In this document: in pieces, positions 55,084 through 63,894 of the stretch
Numbering within the stretch: position 1 is the stretch's first letter
Layout: each line of letters starts with the position of its first letter
Assembly (NCBI RefSeq): GCF_900187565.1
Contig: NZ_FYED01000013.1
Span: forward strand, 168,662-232,661
Direction of reading: 5' to 3'
DNA length: 64,000 bases
Source: Pseudomonas sp. Irchel 3A7
Lineage (GTDB): Bacteria; Pseudomonadota; Gammaproteobacteria; Pseudomonadales; Pseudomonadaceae
Notes under the pieces: generated by a model
The model's input: the letters and a program-made list of their open reading frames with translations, nothing else
Database searches by the model: none
What the model was told of the DNA's origin: nothing
Program-made: the position numbers and the translations under genes

Positions 55084-56835
55084 CTACTGAGCCTTGGTCT
55101 CAGTCGCCGCTGCTGGCTTCTTCGCCACTTCAGTCTTTTTCGCCGGCGCCTTGGCCGGGGCTTTTTTGACTTCAGCCTTGGCCACCGGCTTCTTCACCGG
55201 GGTTTTAGCCGGCGCCTTCTTGGCTGGCTCGGCCTTCACCGGTGCCGCTGGCTTCGGTGCTTCGACCGGTGCCGGCGCGGCGACTGGCGCCGGAGCAGGT
55301 GCCGGAGTTGGCGGAGCAACAGGCTCAGGCGCCTTGACCGGCTCCGGTTTCTTGTCGTCATCCGAACCACCGAACAGGTTGCTGAAGAAGTTGCCCTTCT
55401 TCGCCGCCACGGCGCCGGCTGCAGCGGCGGCTGCCACTGGAACGGCCTTCGCCGGTTCGAACGACTTGCCGGCTGCCAGGTCTTCGACCTGACTGGCCGC
55501 GCGCTGACCGGTGCGTAACGCACCTTCCAGGGTGCCCGGGTACAAGGTGTCGGTGTGTTCGCCGGCAAAGGCTACACGCTGGATCGGACGTTCCCACAGG
55601 CGCCAGTACTTGCTGATCTGGCCCGGGCCGAAGGCCAGGTAGGCGCCGCCCATCGAGGGGTCGTTGCTGTAGCGACGGATTTCATAACCGGTGAACGAAC
55701 CGCGTGCCTGCGGATAAAACGCGTGCAGGCGAATCAGCACCTGGTCGGCAATCTGCTTGTCACCAAAGGCCTGCATGACCCGGGCGTTGTCGCCGGACAG
55801 GTTGATCACCACGTTGGCGCCGCCCTTGAGAGCCGGCTCGACCCACAACATGCCCAGCCCGGTGTTGCTGTAGATCTCGCCAGACATCCGCGCCTTGCTT
55901 TCCCACACCGGCGTCTTGAACTTCAGCATGATCTGGTCGCGCCAACCGTAGTTGGTGCCCTTGATCGCGGCCAGGTGCTGGGCGTCGAGCGCCGGCGTCA
56001 TCTGGATCTTGTTCAAGGCGCGCAACGGCACGGCCAGTACCACGTAGTCCGCCTGATAGCCGACGCTACCGACCTTGACGGTGACGCCGTCCTTGTCCTG
56101 AGTGATGGAAGAGACCGGGGAGCTGGTCTTGATGGTTTTCAGTTGTTTGACGAAGGCTTGGGCCAGTACCGGGCTGCCACCGACCAGACGCGAAGCACGC
56201 AGGTCACGGTCGGCCACACCACGGTAAACGCGGCTCTGTTGCGCGAAGTACAGCAGCGACAGGCGCGACGGTTCGTCATAACGGGTACGGATCTGCTGAT
56301 TCACCAGCTGTCGGGCAGTGGGCGGCAGGCTCAGGCGATCAAGCCAGTTGGACACGTTGATCTGGTCCAGAGCATGCAGCGTGCTGTTGGCGGACGGGTT
56401 CTGCGGGTCTTCGATCGAGCGCGCCAGGTCGTCCAGGGTCTTTTCGTAGCGCTTGAGCGCTTCGGCGGTCGCCGGCTCCTTGGTGGTCAGATCGGCAGCG
56501 GTGTAATACACGCCGTCGATCAGATAACCCGGGGTCCGCACGAATTCAGGTGCCGGCGTGGTGCTCAGCTTGAAGGTCGAGACGTATTTGTTCAGGACCG
56601 GTTGGGTCTTGTCGTTGCCGATCCACTCGCTGGTGGCCATGCCGGAACGGCCGCCCAGGCTCGGCTTGGCTTCCAGCAGCGTGACCTGCCAGCCCTTGTT
56701 TTGCAGTTCATAAGCAGCCGTGAGGCCTGCGACTCCGCCGCCGATCACGATCGCGGTTTTATCCTTGGCCAGCGCAGACACGCTGAACAGCCCCAACATC
56801 ACCAGCGCACAGGCGCGCAGCCAACCGACAGACAT
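55084..56835 (-). CDS. Exported flavin amine oxidase with Lys/Ala/Pro-rich tail
   Basis: This 583-residue protein has a signal peptide (GLFSVSALA, cleavage near 23), an FAD motif AIVIGGGVAGLTAAYEL, GGRSG and the C-terminal FAD segment RVAFAGEHTDTLYPGTLEGALRTGQRAA, so it is an amine oxidase-family flavoenzyme. From about residue 463 it changes to low complexity: an Ala run, FFSNLFGGSDDD, then about 85 residues of Pro/Ala/Lys repeats like AKKAPAKTPVKK, resembling histone H1-like tails. The substrate is unknown. A signal peptide with a folded FAD protein raises the question of the export route; no twin-arginine is seen. Confidence 0.88.
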   Translation of the reverse strand: MSVGWLRACALVMLGLFSVSALAKDKTAIVIGGGVAGLTAAYELQNKGWQVTLLEAKPSLGGRSGMATSEWIGNDKTQPVLNKYVSTFKLSTTPAPEFVRTPGYLIDGVYYTAADLTTKEPATAEALKRYEKTLDDLARSIEDPQNPSANSTLHALDQINVSNWLDRLSLPPTARQLVNQQIRTRYDEPSRLSLLYFAQQSRVYRGVADRDLRASRLVGGSPVLAQAFVKQLKTIKTSSPVSSITQDKDGVTVKVGSVGYQADYVVLAVPLRALNKIQMTPALDAQHLAAIKGTNYGWRDQIMLKFKTPVWESKARMSGEIYSNTGLGMLWVEPALKGGANVVINLSGDNARVMQAFGDKQIADQVLIRLHAFYPQARGSFTGYEIRRYSNDPSMGGAYLAFGPGQISKYWRLWERPIQRVAFAGEHTDTLYPGTLEGALRTGQRAASQVEDLAAGKSFEPAKAVPVAAAAAAGAVAAKKGNFFSNLFGGSDDDKKPEPVKAPEPVAPPTPAPAPAPVAAPAPVEAPKPAAPVKAEPAKKAPAKTPVKKPVAKAEVKKAPAKAPAKKTEVAKKPAAATETKAQ

Positions 56836-57056
56836 TCAGCGAACTCCGGAAATACAGATGAAAATAGCGGTTTTTCGAGCCAGACGGCTCAAGAACCGCG
56901 AAGAATACGTCAGCCTTCAGACGCCCGCCAGCAACGTCTATCTGCCTATACAAAGTAGCTCATTAGACACAATGGGTTGTCCCCGTGCGATGCATTGCAT
57001 AGGCTTGCGCGATTGCATGTCCGCGCCTGTCACGGACCGCCTCGAGGAGAATGAAA

Positions 57057-58463
57057 ATGGGCTTGAATAAACAGTGGATGGAGCGCGATCTCGCGGTGTT
57101 GTGGCATCCCTGCACCCAGATGAAAGACCACGAGCAACTGCCGCTGATCCCGATCAAGCGCGGTGAAGGCGTCTGGCTGGAAGACTTCGAAGGCAAGCGC
57201 TACCTCGATGCCGTCAGTTCCTGGTGGGTCAACGTGTTCGGCCACGCCAACCCGCGGATCAACCAGCGCATCAAGGATCAGGTCGATCAGCTGGAGCACG
57301 TGATCCTCGCCGGTTTCAGCCATCAACCGGTGATCGAGTTGTCCGAGCGTCTGGTGAAGATGACGCCGGAAGGCCTGACCCGGTGCTTCTACGCCGATAA
57401 CGGCTCGTCCTGCATCGAAGTCGCGCTGAAAATGAGCTTTCACTATTGGCTCAACCGCGGCCAGCCGAACAAGAAACGCTTCGTCACCCTGACCAACAGC
57501 TACCACGGCGAAACCATGGCGGCGATGTCGGTGGGCGACGTGCCGCTGTTCACCGAAACCTACAAGGCCCTGCTGCTCGACACCATCAAGGTGCCAAGCC
57601 CGGATTGCTACCTGCGCCCTGAGGGCATGAGCTGGGAAGAGCACTCGCGCAACATGTTCGCGGCGATGGAACAGACCTTGGCCGAGAATCACGACAGCGT
57701 GGCTGCGGTGATCGTCGAGCCGCTGATCCAGGGGGCCGGCGGCATGCGCATGTACCACCCGGTGTACCTCAAGCTGTTGCGCGAAGCCTGCGACCGCTAT
57801 GGCGTGCACCTGATCCACGATGAAATCGCCGTAGGCTTCGGCCGCACCGGGACGATGTTCGCCTGCGAGCAGGCCGGCATCCGTCCGGACTTCCTCTGCC
57901 TGTCCAAAGCTCTGACTGGCGGTTATCTGCCACTGGCCGCGTGCCTGACCACCGACGAGGTCTACAGCGCCTTTTACGACGACTACCCGACCCTGCGCGC
58001 CTTCCTGCACTCTCACAGCTACACCGGCAACCCGCTGGCGTGTGCGGCGGCACTGGCGACGCTGGACATCTTCGAAGAAGACAACGTCATCGAGAACAAC
58101 AAGGCCCTGGCGCAGCGCATGGCCTCCTCCACCGCGCATCTGGTGGATCACCCGAACGTCAGCGAAGTGCGCCAGACCGGGATGGTGCTGGCCATCGAGA
58201 TGGTCAAGGACAAAACCACAAAAGAGGCTTACCCATGGCAGGAACGTCGCGGTCTGAGGGTATTCCAGCACGCCCTGGAGCGCGGCGCCTTGCTTCGACC
58301 GCTGGGTAGCGTGGTGTATTTCCTGCCGCCGTACGTTATCACCCCGGAGCAGATCGACTTTCTGGCCGAGGTCGCCAGCGAAGGCATCGACATCGCCACC
58401 CGCGATGGCATAAGCGTGGCGGTGCCGAAGGATTTCCATCCCGGCTTCCGTGATCCGGGCTGA
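57057..58463 (+). CDS. bioA: Adenosylmethionine-8-amino-7-oxononanoate aminotransferase
   Basis: This 468-residue PLP enzyme uses SAM as amino donor in biotin synthesis. Seen: LWHPCTQMKDHE at the N-terminus, DAVSSWWVNVFGHANPRIN, the PLP site SYHGETMAAMSVGD, LIHDEIAVGFGRTGTMFACE and the lysine in CLSKALTGGYLPLA. ATG 57057 is 6 nt after GAGGAGA; ATG 57051 abuts it. It stands alone here, apart from bioBFHCD. It is divergent from the amine oxidase gene. Confidence 0.95.
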   Translation: MGLNKQWMERDLAVLWHPCTQMKDHEQLPLIPIKRGEGVWLEDFEGKRYLDAVSSWWVNVFGHANPRINQRIKDQVDQLEHVILAGFSHQPVIELSERLVKMTPEGLTRCFYADNGSSCIEVALKMSFHYWLNRGQPNKKRFVTLTNSYHGETMAAMSVGDVPLFTETYKALLLDTIKVPSPDCYLRPEGMSWEEHSRNMFAAMEQTLAENHDSVAAVIVEPLIQGAGGMRMYHPVYLKLLREACDRYGVHLIHDEIAVGFGRTGTMFACEQAGIRPDFLCLSKALTGGYLPLAACLTTDEVYSAFYDDYPTLRAFLHSHSYTGNPLACAAALATLDIFEEDNVIENNKALAQRMASSTAHLVDHPNVSEVRQTGMVLAIEMVKDKTTKEAYPWQERRGLRVFQHALERGALLRPLGSVVYFLPPYVITPEQIDFLAEVASEGIDIATRDGISVAVPKDFHPGFRDPG

Positions 58464-58502
58464 TTGATTTCACCTAAGCTTTCGCAGCGTCTGGAATGAC
58501 CT

Positions 58503-58568
58503 CTTCGCGAGCAGGCTCGCTCCCACAGAGAACTCGGTCAACTGTGGGAGCGAGCCTGCTCGCGAAAG
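58503..58568. repeat. REPIN-type pair (topology A)
   Basis: Inverted pair with an 18-bp spacer between bioA and rsmE, both rightward. Confidence 0.9.
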
Positions 58569-58606
58569 CGTCGCCATGACCTATACATGAATTACAGAGA
58601 CCCAAC

Positions 58607-59326
58607 ATGAGATTGTCCCGCTTCTTCATCGACGCCCCCCTGAGCACCGGCGAGCACGAACTGCCCGAAGCCCAGGCCCATTACATCGGCCGCGTACTGC
58701 GCATGGCCGAGGGCGATGCGTTGCAACTGTTCGACGGTTCCGGCCATGAATTTCGCGGCACGCTGGTGGAAGTCGGCAAAAAACGCGTGGTCGTGCAGAT
58801 CGACGAGCAGTTCACTGGCCAGGTGGAATCCCCGCTGCAGATTCATCTCGGCCAGGGCCTGTCCCGTGGCGAGCGCATGGACTGGGCGATTCAGAAAGCC
58901 ACCGAATTGGGCGTCAGCGAAATCACCCCGATTTTCAGCGAGCGCTGCGAAGTCCGGCTCAAGGACGAACGCGCCGATAAACGCCTGCTGCACTGGCGCC
59001 AGGTGGCGATCAGTGCGTGCGAGCAGTGCGGGCGTTCCAGGGTGCCGGTGATTCATCCACCGATGGTATTGGCCGACTGGTTGAAACAGACCGAAGCGCA
59101 GCTGAAGCTGGTGCTGCACCCGGTGGCCGAACCATTGGTCAGTCATGCCAAGCCTTCGACCCTGGCGTTCCTGATTGGTCCGGAAGGTGGTTTATCGGAT
59201 ACGGAAGTGGATCAGGCCAAGGGGGCTGGTTTTCATGCTGCACGCCTTGGTCCGCGCGTGTTGCGGACTGAGACCGCGCCGGTGGTGGCGTTATCTGTGG
59301 CCCAGCAGCTTTGGGGTGATTTCTAG
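58607..59326 (+). CDS. rsmE: 16S rRNA m3U1498 methyltransferase
   Basis: This 239-residue SPOUT methyltransferase has an N-terminal PUA-like part (HYIGRVLRMAEGDALQLFDGSG) and the knotted SAM site FLIGPEGGLSDTEV followed by RLGPRVLRTETAPVVAL. It methylates U1498 of 16S rRNA. Length and motifs are normal. Confidence 0.96.
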   Translation: MRLSRFFIDAPLSTGEHELPEAQAHYIGRVLRMAEGDALQLFDGSGHEFRGTLVEVGKKRVVVQIDEQFTGQVESPLQIHLGQGLSRGERMDWAIQKATELGVSEITPIFSERCEVRLKDERADKRLLHWRQVAISACEQCGRSRVPVIHPPMVLADWLKQTEAQLKLVLHPVAEPLVSHAKPSTLAFLIGPEGGLSDTEVDQAKGAGFHAARLGPRVLRTETAPVVALSVAQQLWGDF

Positions 59327-59330
59327 GGCC

Positions 59331-59397
59331 TCTTCACGAGCAAGCCCGCTCCCACAGTGAAACGCATTCCAATGTAGGAGCGAGCCTGCTCGCGAAT
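59331..59397. repeat. REPIN-type pair, left copy diverged
   Basis: The left unit reads TTCACGAGCAAGCCCGCTCC, a mix of the GCGAGC and GCGGGC variants; the right copy begins TGTAGGAGCG. Between convergent genes. Confidence 0.82.
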
Positions 59398-59423
59398 GGC
59401 CGCGACACGGTCTAAAGGCTGAC

Positions 59424-60326
59424 TTACTGCACCGGATCACTCACCGGCTTGGCGATGATCGCCTTGAGTTCGCTGGTCATCGGAAATTCCAGGTTCAAGC
59501 CTTTCGGTGGAATCGGCTGTTCGAACCAGCGCTGATAGATACCGTTGATCTCGCCCGAGCTATACAGATCACCCAACACCCCGTTAACCAGCGCCAGGAA
59601 TTGCGGGTCGTCCTTGCGCACCATGCAACTGTAGATTTCCCGCGACTGCTCCTCCCCGACCACCACCCACTTATGCGGATCGTGGGCCTTGGCGCGCTCG
59701 CCGTAGAGCAGTGCATCATCCATGTAGAACGCCGCCGCGCGGCCCGACTGCAGCATCTGGAACGCTTCGCCGTGATCCTTGGCGCTGATCACGAACATAT
59801 CGATCTTGTTGTCGACGTTGTAGCTTTTCAGAAAACGCTCGTTGGTGGTGCCGGCGGTGGTGACCACGTTCTTGCCGCGCAGGTCGGCGAAGCGCTTGAT
59901 GCCGCTATCCCTGGCCGTCAGCAGCTGGCCTTTGACGTAGATGAAGCCATAGGAAAACGCCACTTGCTTCTGGCGCTCGGCGGTCACGCCGGTGGAGCCG
60001 CACTCCAGGTCCACGGTACCGTTCTGCACCAGTGGAATGCGGGTTTGCGAGGTCACCAGGTTGTACTTCACCTTGAGATCCGGCAGTGCCAGTTGTTGCT
60101 GGATGCGCTCGACAATCTTGCCCGCCAGATCCACCGAGTAGCCCATCGGCTTGCCGGTGTGATCGCCCACATAAGAGAACGGGACTGATGCATCGCGATA
60201 GCCCAGGGTGATGCTGTTGGCGCTGGCGATCTTGCTCAATGTGCCGGTCAGTGGCGCTTCACTGGCCTGGACCTGACTACCGAGCAACAGCCCGAGGGTG
60301 CAGCCGAGCAACGTGATTTTTTGCAT
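59424..60326 (-). CDS. Amino acid ABC transporter binding protein (GltI-like)
   Basis: This 300-residue protein has a signal peptide (LLLGSQVQA, cleavage near 21) and the glutamate/aspartate-type binding fold (ITLGYRDASVPFSYVGDHTGKPMGYSVDL, DLECGSTGVTAERQKQVAFS). It is the third gene after dadA-like and ridA, 30 bp behind ridA. It probably delivers the amino acid that the operon breaks down; no permease or ATPase gene follows. Confidence 0.9.
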   Translation of the reverse strand: MQKITLLGCTLGLLLGSQVQASEAPLTGTLSKIASANSITLGYRDASVPFSYVGDHTGKPMGYSVDLAGKIVERIQQQLALPDLKVKYNLVTSQTRIPLVQNGTVDLECGSTGVTAERQKQVAFSYGFIYVKGQLLTARDSGIKRFADLRGKNVVTTAGTTNERFLKSYNVDNKIDMFVISAKDHGEAFQMLQSGRAAAFYMDDALLYGERAKAHDPHKWVVVGEEQSREIYSCMVRKDDPQFLALVNGVLGDLYSSGEINGIYQRWFEQPIPPKGLNLEFPMTSELKAIIAKPVSDPVQ

Positions 60327-60356
60327 TGTTATTCTCCGTTGTGGGTGTTGGGTATT

Positions 60357-60707
60357 TCAGAGGCGTGCGGCGATGACGGTGATTTCCACGAGTACCTGCG
60401 CACGAGCCAGTTCGGCTTGCACCGTAGTGCGGCTCGGGGCCTGCCCCGGCGATAGCCAGGCCGACCAGACTTCGTTCATCGCGGCAAAATCCTCGGTGAT
60501 GTTTTTCAGGTAAATGGTCGCGCTGAGCAGGTGATCCTTGTCGCTGCCGGCTTCGGCCAGCAAGGCATCGATTTTCGCCAGCACTTCGCGGGTCTGGCCG
60601 CCGGCATCCACGGCATCGCCCGGCACCTGGCCGGAGAGAAACACCAGGTCGCCAAAGGTCACGGCGCCAGACAGGCGAGGGTTGCTGTGCAGTCGGGTAA
60701 TGGTCAT
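60357..60707 (-). CDS. RidA-family imine/enamine deaminase
   Basis: This 116-residue protein has the RidA pattern (GDLVFLSGQVPGDA; LLSATIYLKNI; PSRTTVQAELARAQVLVEI) with the Arg that binds the substrate carboxylate. It hydrolyses the reactive imine made by amino acid oxidation, which fits the flavoprotein gene 25 bp upstream. GAGGA lies before the ATG. Confidence 0.92.
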   Translation of the reverse strand: MTITRLHSNPRLSGAVTFGDLVFLSGQVPGDAVDAGGQTREVLAKIDALLAEAGSDKDHLLSATIYLKNITEDFAAMNEVWSAWLSPGQAPSRTTVQAELARAQVLVEITVIAARL

Positions 60708-60732
60708 TGCAGTGTCCTCTTCAAAATGGAAT

Positions 60733-61974
60733 TCAAGCGGCCCGGTGATTGAAGCCGTGCAGGTCGATGGAAGGTTGACGCTGGCCGATCAGCTCGCTGA
60801 GCAACCGACCGCTGCCACAGGCAAGGGTAAATCCGAGCGCGCCATGACCGAGGTTGAGCCACAGGTTGCGATAAGCCGTGGCACCGAGCAACGGCACACC
60901 ACTGGGCGTCGCCGGACGCATGCCGGCCCACTCCACCGCCGACTCGTAGTCGCCGGCATTGGGGAAGGTGTCGCGCGCCTGGCGCTTGATCAGGGCCAGG
61001 CGTTCGGGATCGACAGCGGGGTCGAAACCGACGATATCGACCATCGCCGCCACCCGCCATTGCTCGCCGATGCGGGCATAGACGATCTTGCGGTCGTAGT
61101 CAGTGATGCTTACGTCCGGCGCCCGGTGGCCGGCGCCGATGGGCACGGTCAGGCTGTAACCCTTCAGCGGATAAAGCGGCAGGCGCAGGCCGGGCAGCGC
61201 CAGCAATGGACTGCGGTGGCCGGCGGCGATCACCAGGTGTTCGACCGGTTGCACATCGTCACCCAATTCGATGGCGCTGACCGTGCCATTGTCGTGGCGG
61301 ATGCCGGTCACTGCCTGGCCCAGGCGAAACTCGCAATGACCCGACGCCTTCAGCCGTGCGGCCAACTGCTGACAGAACCCATGGCAATCGCCAACCTCTT
61401 CGTCCGGGGTGTAAATCGCACCGACAAAGGGGGCATCGGCCAGCGCTGGTTCAAGCGCTGCACACTCGATCGCCGACAACACCTGCTGCTGTTGCGGATC
61501 GGCCAGTTTTTTGCGAGCCTGCTCGAAGCTGCCGGCGGTACGAAAGGTCACCAGTTTGCCGTTGCGCCGCCATTGGAAACCGGCCAGCCCATCGTCCTCG
61601 CGCCAGCTTTTCAATGTGCTCTGGCTCAACAGCGCCAGACGCAACAGGTGCCCGGCGTTTTCTCGGTTGACCGAGCTTCGGCAGGCAGCAAGGAATGACG
61701 CCATCCAGCGCCACTGCACCGGGTCCAGGCGCGGGCGCAGCTTCAAGGGCGAATCACCGCGCAGCATCCAGCCAATGGCTTGCAGCGGCACACCGGCATC
61801 GGCCAGCGGCGCAACATAGCGATAGGAGAGCTGGCCGCCATTGGCAAAACTGGTTTCGCTGCCCAGCGAGTCCCGGGCCTCGACCACCGTCACCTCGAAG
61901 CCGTCGCGCACCAGCGCATAGGCCGTTGCCAGACCAATCACGCCGCCGCCGATGATGCACACACGCTGAGCCAT
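60733..61974 (-). CDS. D-amino acid dehydrogenase (DadA-like)
   Basis: This 413-residue FAD enzyme of the DAO family has VCIIGGGVIGLATAYAL, SLGSETSFANGGQLS and the C-terminal WLNLGHGALGFTLACGSGRLLSEL that are typical of DadA. It oxidises D-amino acids to imino acids. It is not in the usual dadAX order, so it is a paralogue with another substrate range. Start 61974 follows AAGGAC. First gene of a three-gene unit, divergent from a LysR gene. Confidence 0.9.
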   Translation of the reverse strand: MAQRVCIIGGGVIGLATAYALVRDGFEVTVVEARDSLGSETSFANGGQLSYRYVAPLADAGVPLQAIGWMLRGDSPLKLRPRLDPVQWRWMASFLAACRSSVNRENAGHLLRLALLSQSTLKSWREDDGLAGFQWRRNGKLVTFRTAGSFEQARKKLADPQQQQVLSAIECAALEPALADAPFVGAIYTPDEEVGDCHGFCQQLAARLKASGHCEFRLGQAVTGIRHDNGTVSAIELGDDVQPVEHLVIAAGHRSPLLALPGLRLPLYPLKGYSLTVPIGAGHRAPDVSITDYDRKIVYARIGEQWRVAAMVDIVGFDPAVDPERLALIKRQARDTFPNAGDYESAVEWAGMRPATPSGVPLLGATAYRNLWLNLGHGALGFTLACGSGRLLSELIGQRQPSIDLHGFNHRAA

Positions 61975-62058
61975 GTCCGTCCTTAAAACCGTTGTGAAGA
62001 CGAAGCCGAGGTTAGAGCCGGATGACAGGAGGCGGACAATGAATAAAGATACCTGACC

Positions 62059-62075
62059 CATAAACAAAGGTTATG
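62059..62075. promoter_or_regulatory. Candidate LysR-type operator
   Basis: CATAA-ACAAAGG-TTATG is an inverted repeat with a 7-bp centre, which fits the T-N11-A pattern of LysR sites. It lies 8 bp before the LysR gene start and about 85 bp before the divergent dadA-like gene, so it could serve both autoregulation and activation. Confidence 0.5.
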
Positions 62076-62083
62076 GACTTGCC

Positions 62084-63001
62084 ATGCGTCTTCGCCACAT
62101 CGAGATTTTCCAGGCTATCCGCCAGACCGGTTCCATCAGCGCGGCCGCGCAATTGCTGCACGTCTCGCAACCGGCGGTGACCAAGGTGCTGCAGCATGCC
62201 GAGCAGCAGTTGGGTTTCCCGTTGTTCTTGCGGGTACGCGGCAAGCTGCAGGCGACGCCGGAAGCATTGGAACTGGAGCGCGAAGTCGACAAGGTCAGCG
62301 AAAGCCTGCAAGGCGTGCGACGTCTGGCCCAGAGCCTGCGCCGCCAGCCGGGCCACAGCCTGCGCATCGGCGCTACCCCGGCGCTGGCCCTGTCATTGCT
62401 GCCGCCGGCCATTCACGAATGGACCGGGCGCTACCCGGACATCGCCTGCGAACTGTCCAGCGCCCATAGCCGCGAACTGGTGCAGAACCTGCTGATGCGC
62501 GAAGTGGATGTCGCCCTGACCTTGCAGCGCCCGGATCATCCTGGATTGAAGGCCCAGGCCCTGGCGTCGGGGGTGCTGGTGGCGTTGGCACCGAAGGGTT
62601 ATTGGCCGGACGAGAACGTCGGCCAACCGCTGCCATTGATGGCCCTGGCCGGTGCGCCCTTGATTGGCCTGTCCAGCGCCGACCCGTTGGCCGCCCGGCT
62701 CGACAGCTACCTCGAAGCGGTCGAACCGCCGCCCCGGGTGCGAATCGCCGTGCAGACCTATTCACTGGCCCGGGCGATGGTGGAATCCGGTGCCGGGCTG
62801 GCGGTGATCGATCCGTTCACGGCACTCGGCGCGTCAACTGCCGCGACGACCATTCGCCCCTTGGCACCGCCGCTGCCGATCACCCTGTACGCAGTGACCC
62901 GCGCCGCCGAACCTCCGCCTCACACCTTGAACGACTTGTTGCAGATCTTCAGTCGCCGGGCCCAGGCACAACTGGATCGCCTTATCCCGACACCCTCTTG
63001 A
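62084..63001 (+). CDS. LysR-family regulator
   Basis: This 305-residue protein has the N-terminal winged helix (HIEIFQAIRQTGSISAAAQLLHVSQPAVTKVLQHAEQQLG) and a periplasmic-binding-like effector domain (about 90-295). It is divergent from the dadA-like/ridA/binding-protein unit and is therefore its likely activator, with an amino acid or its keto acid as inducer. Confidence 0.92.
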   Translation: MRLRHIEIFQAIRQTGSISAAAQLLHVSQPAVTKVLQHAEQQLGFPLFLRVRGKLQATPEALELEREVDKVSESLQGVRRLAQSLRRQPGHSLRIGATPALALSLLPPAIHEWTGRYPDIACELSSAHSRELVQNLLMREVDVALTLQRPDHPGLKAQALASGVLVALAPKGYWPDENVGQPLPLMALAGAPLIGLSSADPLAARLDSYLEAVEPPPRVRIAVQTYSLARAMVESGAGLAVIDPFTALGASTAATTIRPLAPPLPITLYAVTRAAEPPPHTLNDLLQIFSRRAQAQLDRLIPTPS

Positions 63002-63018
63002 ATCCAATAAATACCCCC

Positions 63019-63109
63019 TGTGGGAGCGAGCCTGCTCGCGAAGGCGGTGGATCAGCCAACGATGATGTGGGCTGAACTGACGCCTTCGCGAGCAGGCTCG
63101 CTCCCACAG
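63019..63109. repeat. REPIN-type pair (topology B)
   Basis: Outward-facing pair with a 43-bp spacer between convergent genes. Confidence 0.9.
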
Positions 63110-63127
63110 GTAAAGCCACTGCGTGTT

Positions 63128-63745
63128 CTAAAGGACATAAAACAAAATCGCGACAAAGTGCAGCAAACTGCCGGCAATCACGAACAAATGCCAGATCCCA
63201 TGGGCATGCCGAAGGCGGTGATCCAAAGCAAAAAAGATAATGCCCACGGTGTAAAACACGCCACCCAACGCCAACCAGGCAAACCCGGCACCACCCAATG
63301 CCGCCAGCAACGGCTTGACCGCCACCAGCACGATCCAGCCCATCACCGCGTAAATCACAATCGACAGAATCCGCGCTTCCGAACGCGGCTTGATCTCTTG
63401 CAGGATGCCGATCAGCGCCAGCCCCCAGACGATCCCGAACAGCGTCCAGCCCCAAGGCCCGCGCAGGGTCACCAGGCAGAACGGCGTGTAGCTGCCGGCG
63501 ATCAGCAGATAGATGGAAAAGTGATCGACCTTCTGCATGATCGCTTTCTTGCGCCCGCGCACGCTGTGGTAGACGGTCGATGCGCTGTACAACACCAGCA
63601 AGGTAAAGGCGTAGATCGCCATGCTGACAATCTTCCACGGACTGCCATCGAGGCTGGCGACAACAATCAGCCACACCCCGCCGACAAACGCCGCCACCGC
63701 CCCGACCAAATGCGTCCAGGCGTTCAATCGTTCTCCGTGATACAT
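63128..63745 (-). CDS. trhA: TrhA / hemolysin III family membrane protein
   Basis: This 205-residue protein has seven hydrophobic segments and the conserved zinc-type histidines: ERLNAWTHLVGAV, SASTVYHSVRGRKKAIMQKVDHFSIYLLIAGSYTP and HGIWHLFVIAGSLLHF. It belongs to the PAQR-like YqfA/TrhA family, linked to membrane energetics and fluidity; the hemolysin label is historical. Confidence 0.92.
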   Translation of the reverse strand: MYHGERLNAWTHLVGAVAAFVGGVWLIVVASLDGSPWKIVSMAIYAFTLLVLYSASTVYHSVRGRKKAIMQKVDHFSIYLLIAGSYTPFCLVTLRGPWGWTLFGIVWGLALIGILQEIKPRSEARILSIVIYAVMGWIVLVAVKPLLAALGGAGFAWLALGGVFYTVGIIFFALDHRLRHAHGIWHLFVIAGSLLHFVAILFYVL

Positions 63746-63796
63746 CGCTTGCCTACCCCTCGAAAATCGTTACCGCAACGCACAAGGCTCAGGCCT

Positions 63797-63887
63797 GTAG
63801 GAGCTGTCGAGTGCAACGAGGCTGCGATCTTTAACGATCAATATCAAGATTAAAATCAAAAGATCGCAGCCTTCGGCAGCTCCTTGT
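63797..63887. repeat. Repeat pair of the AAAAGATCGCA family
   Basis: GTAGGAGCTGTCGAGTGCAA ... CTGCGATCTTTAACGATC and the inverted ATCAAAAGATCGCAGCCTTC ... CAGCTCCT form a long stem; compare 49271-49360. Confidence 0.8.
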
Positions 63888-63894
63888 ATCTCGA

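Noticed and set aside
54915..55169. An 84-codon plus-strand open frame.
   Set aside because: It runs through the terminator into the 3' end of the amine oxidase gene on the other strand.
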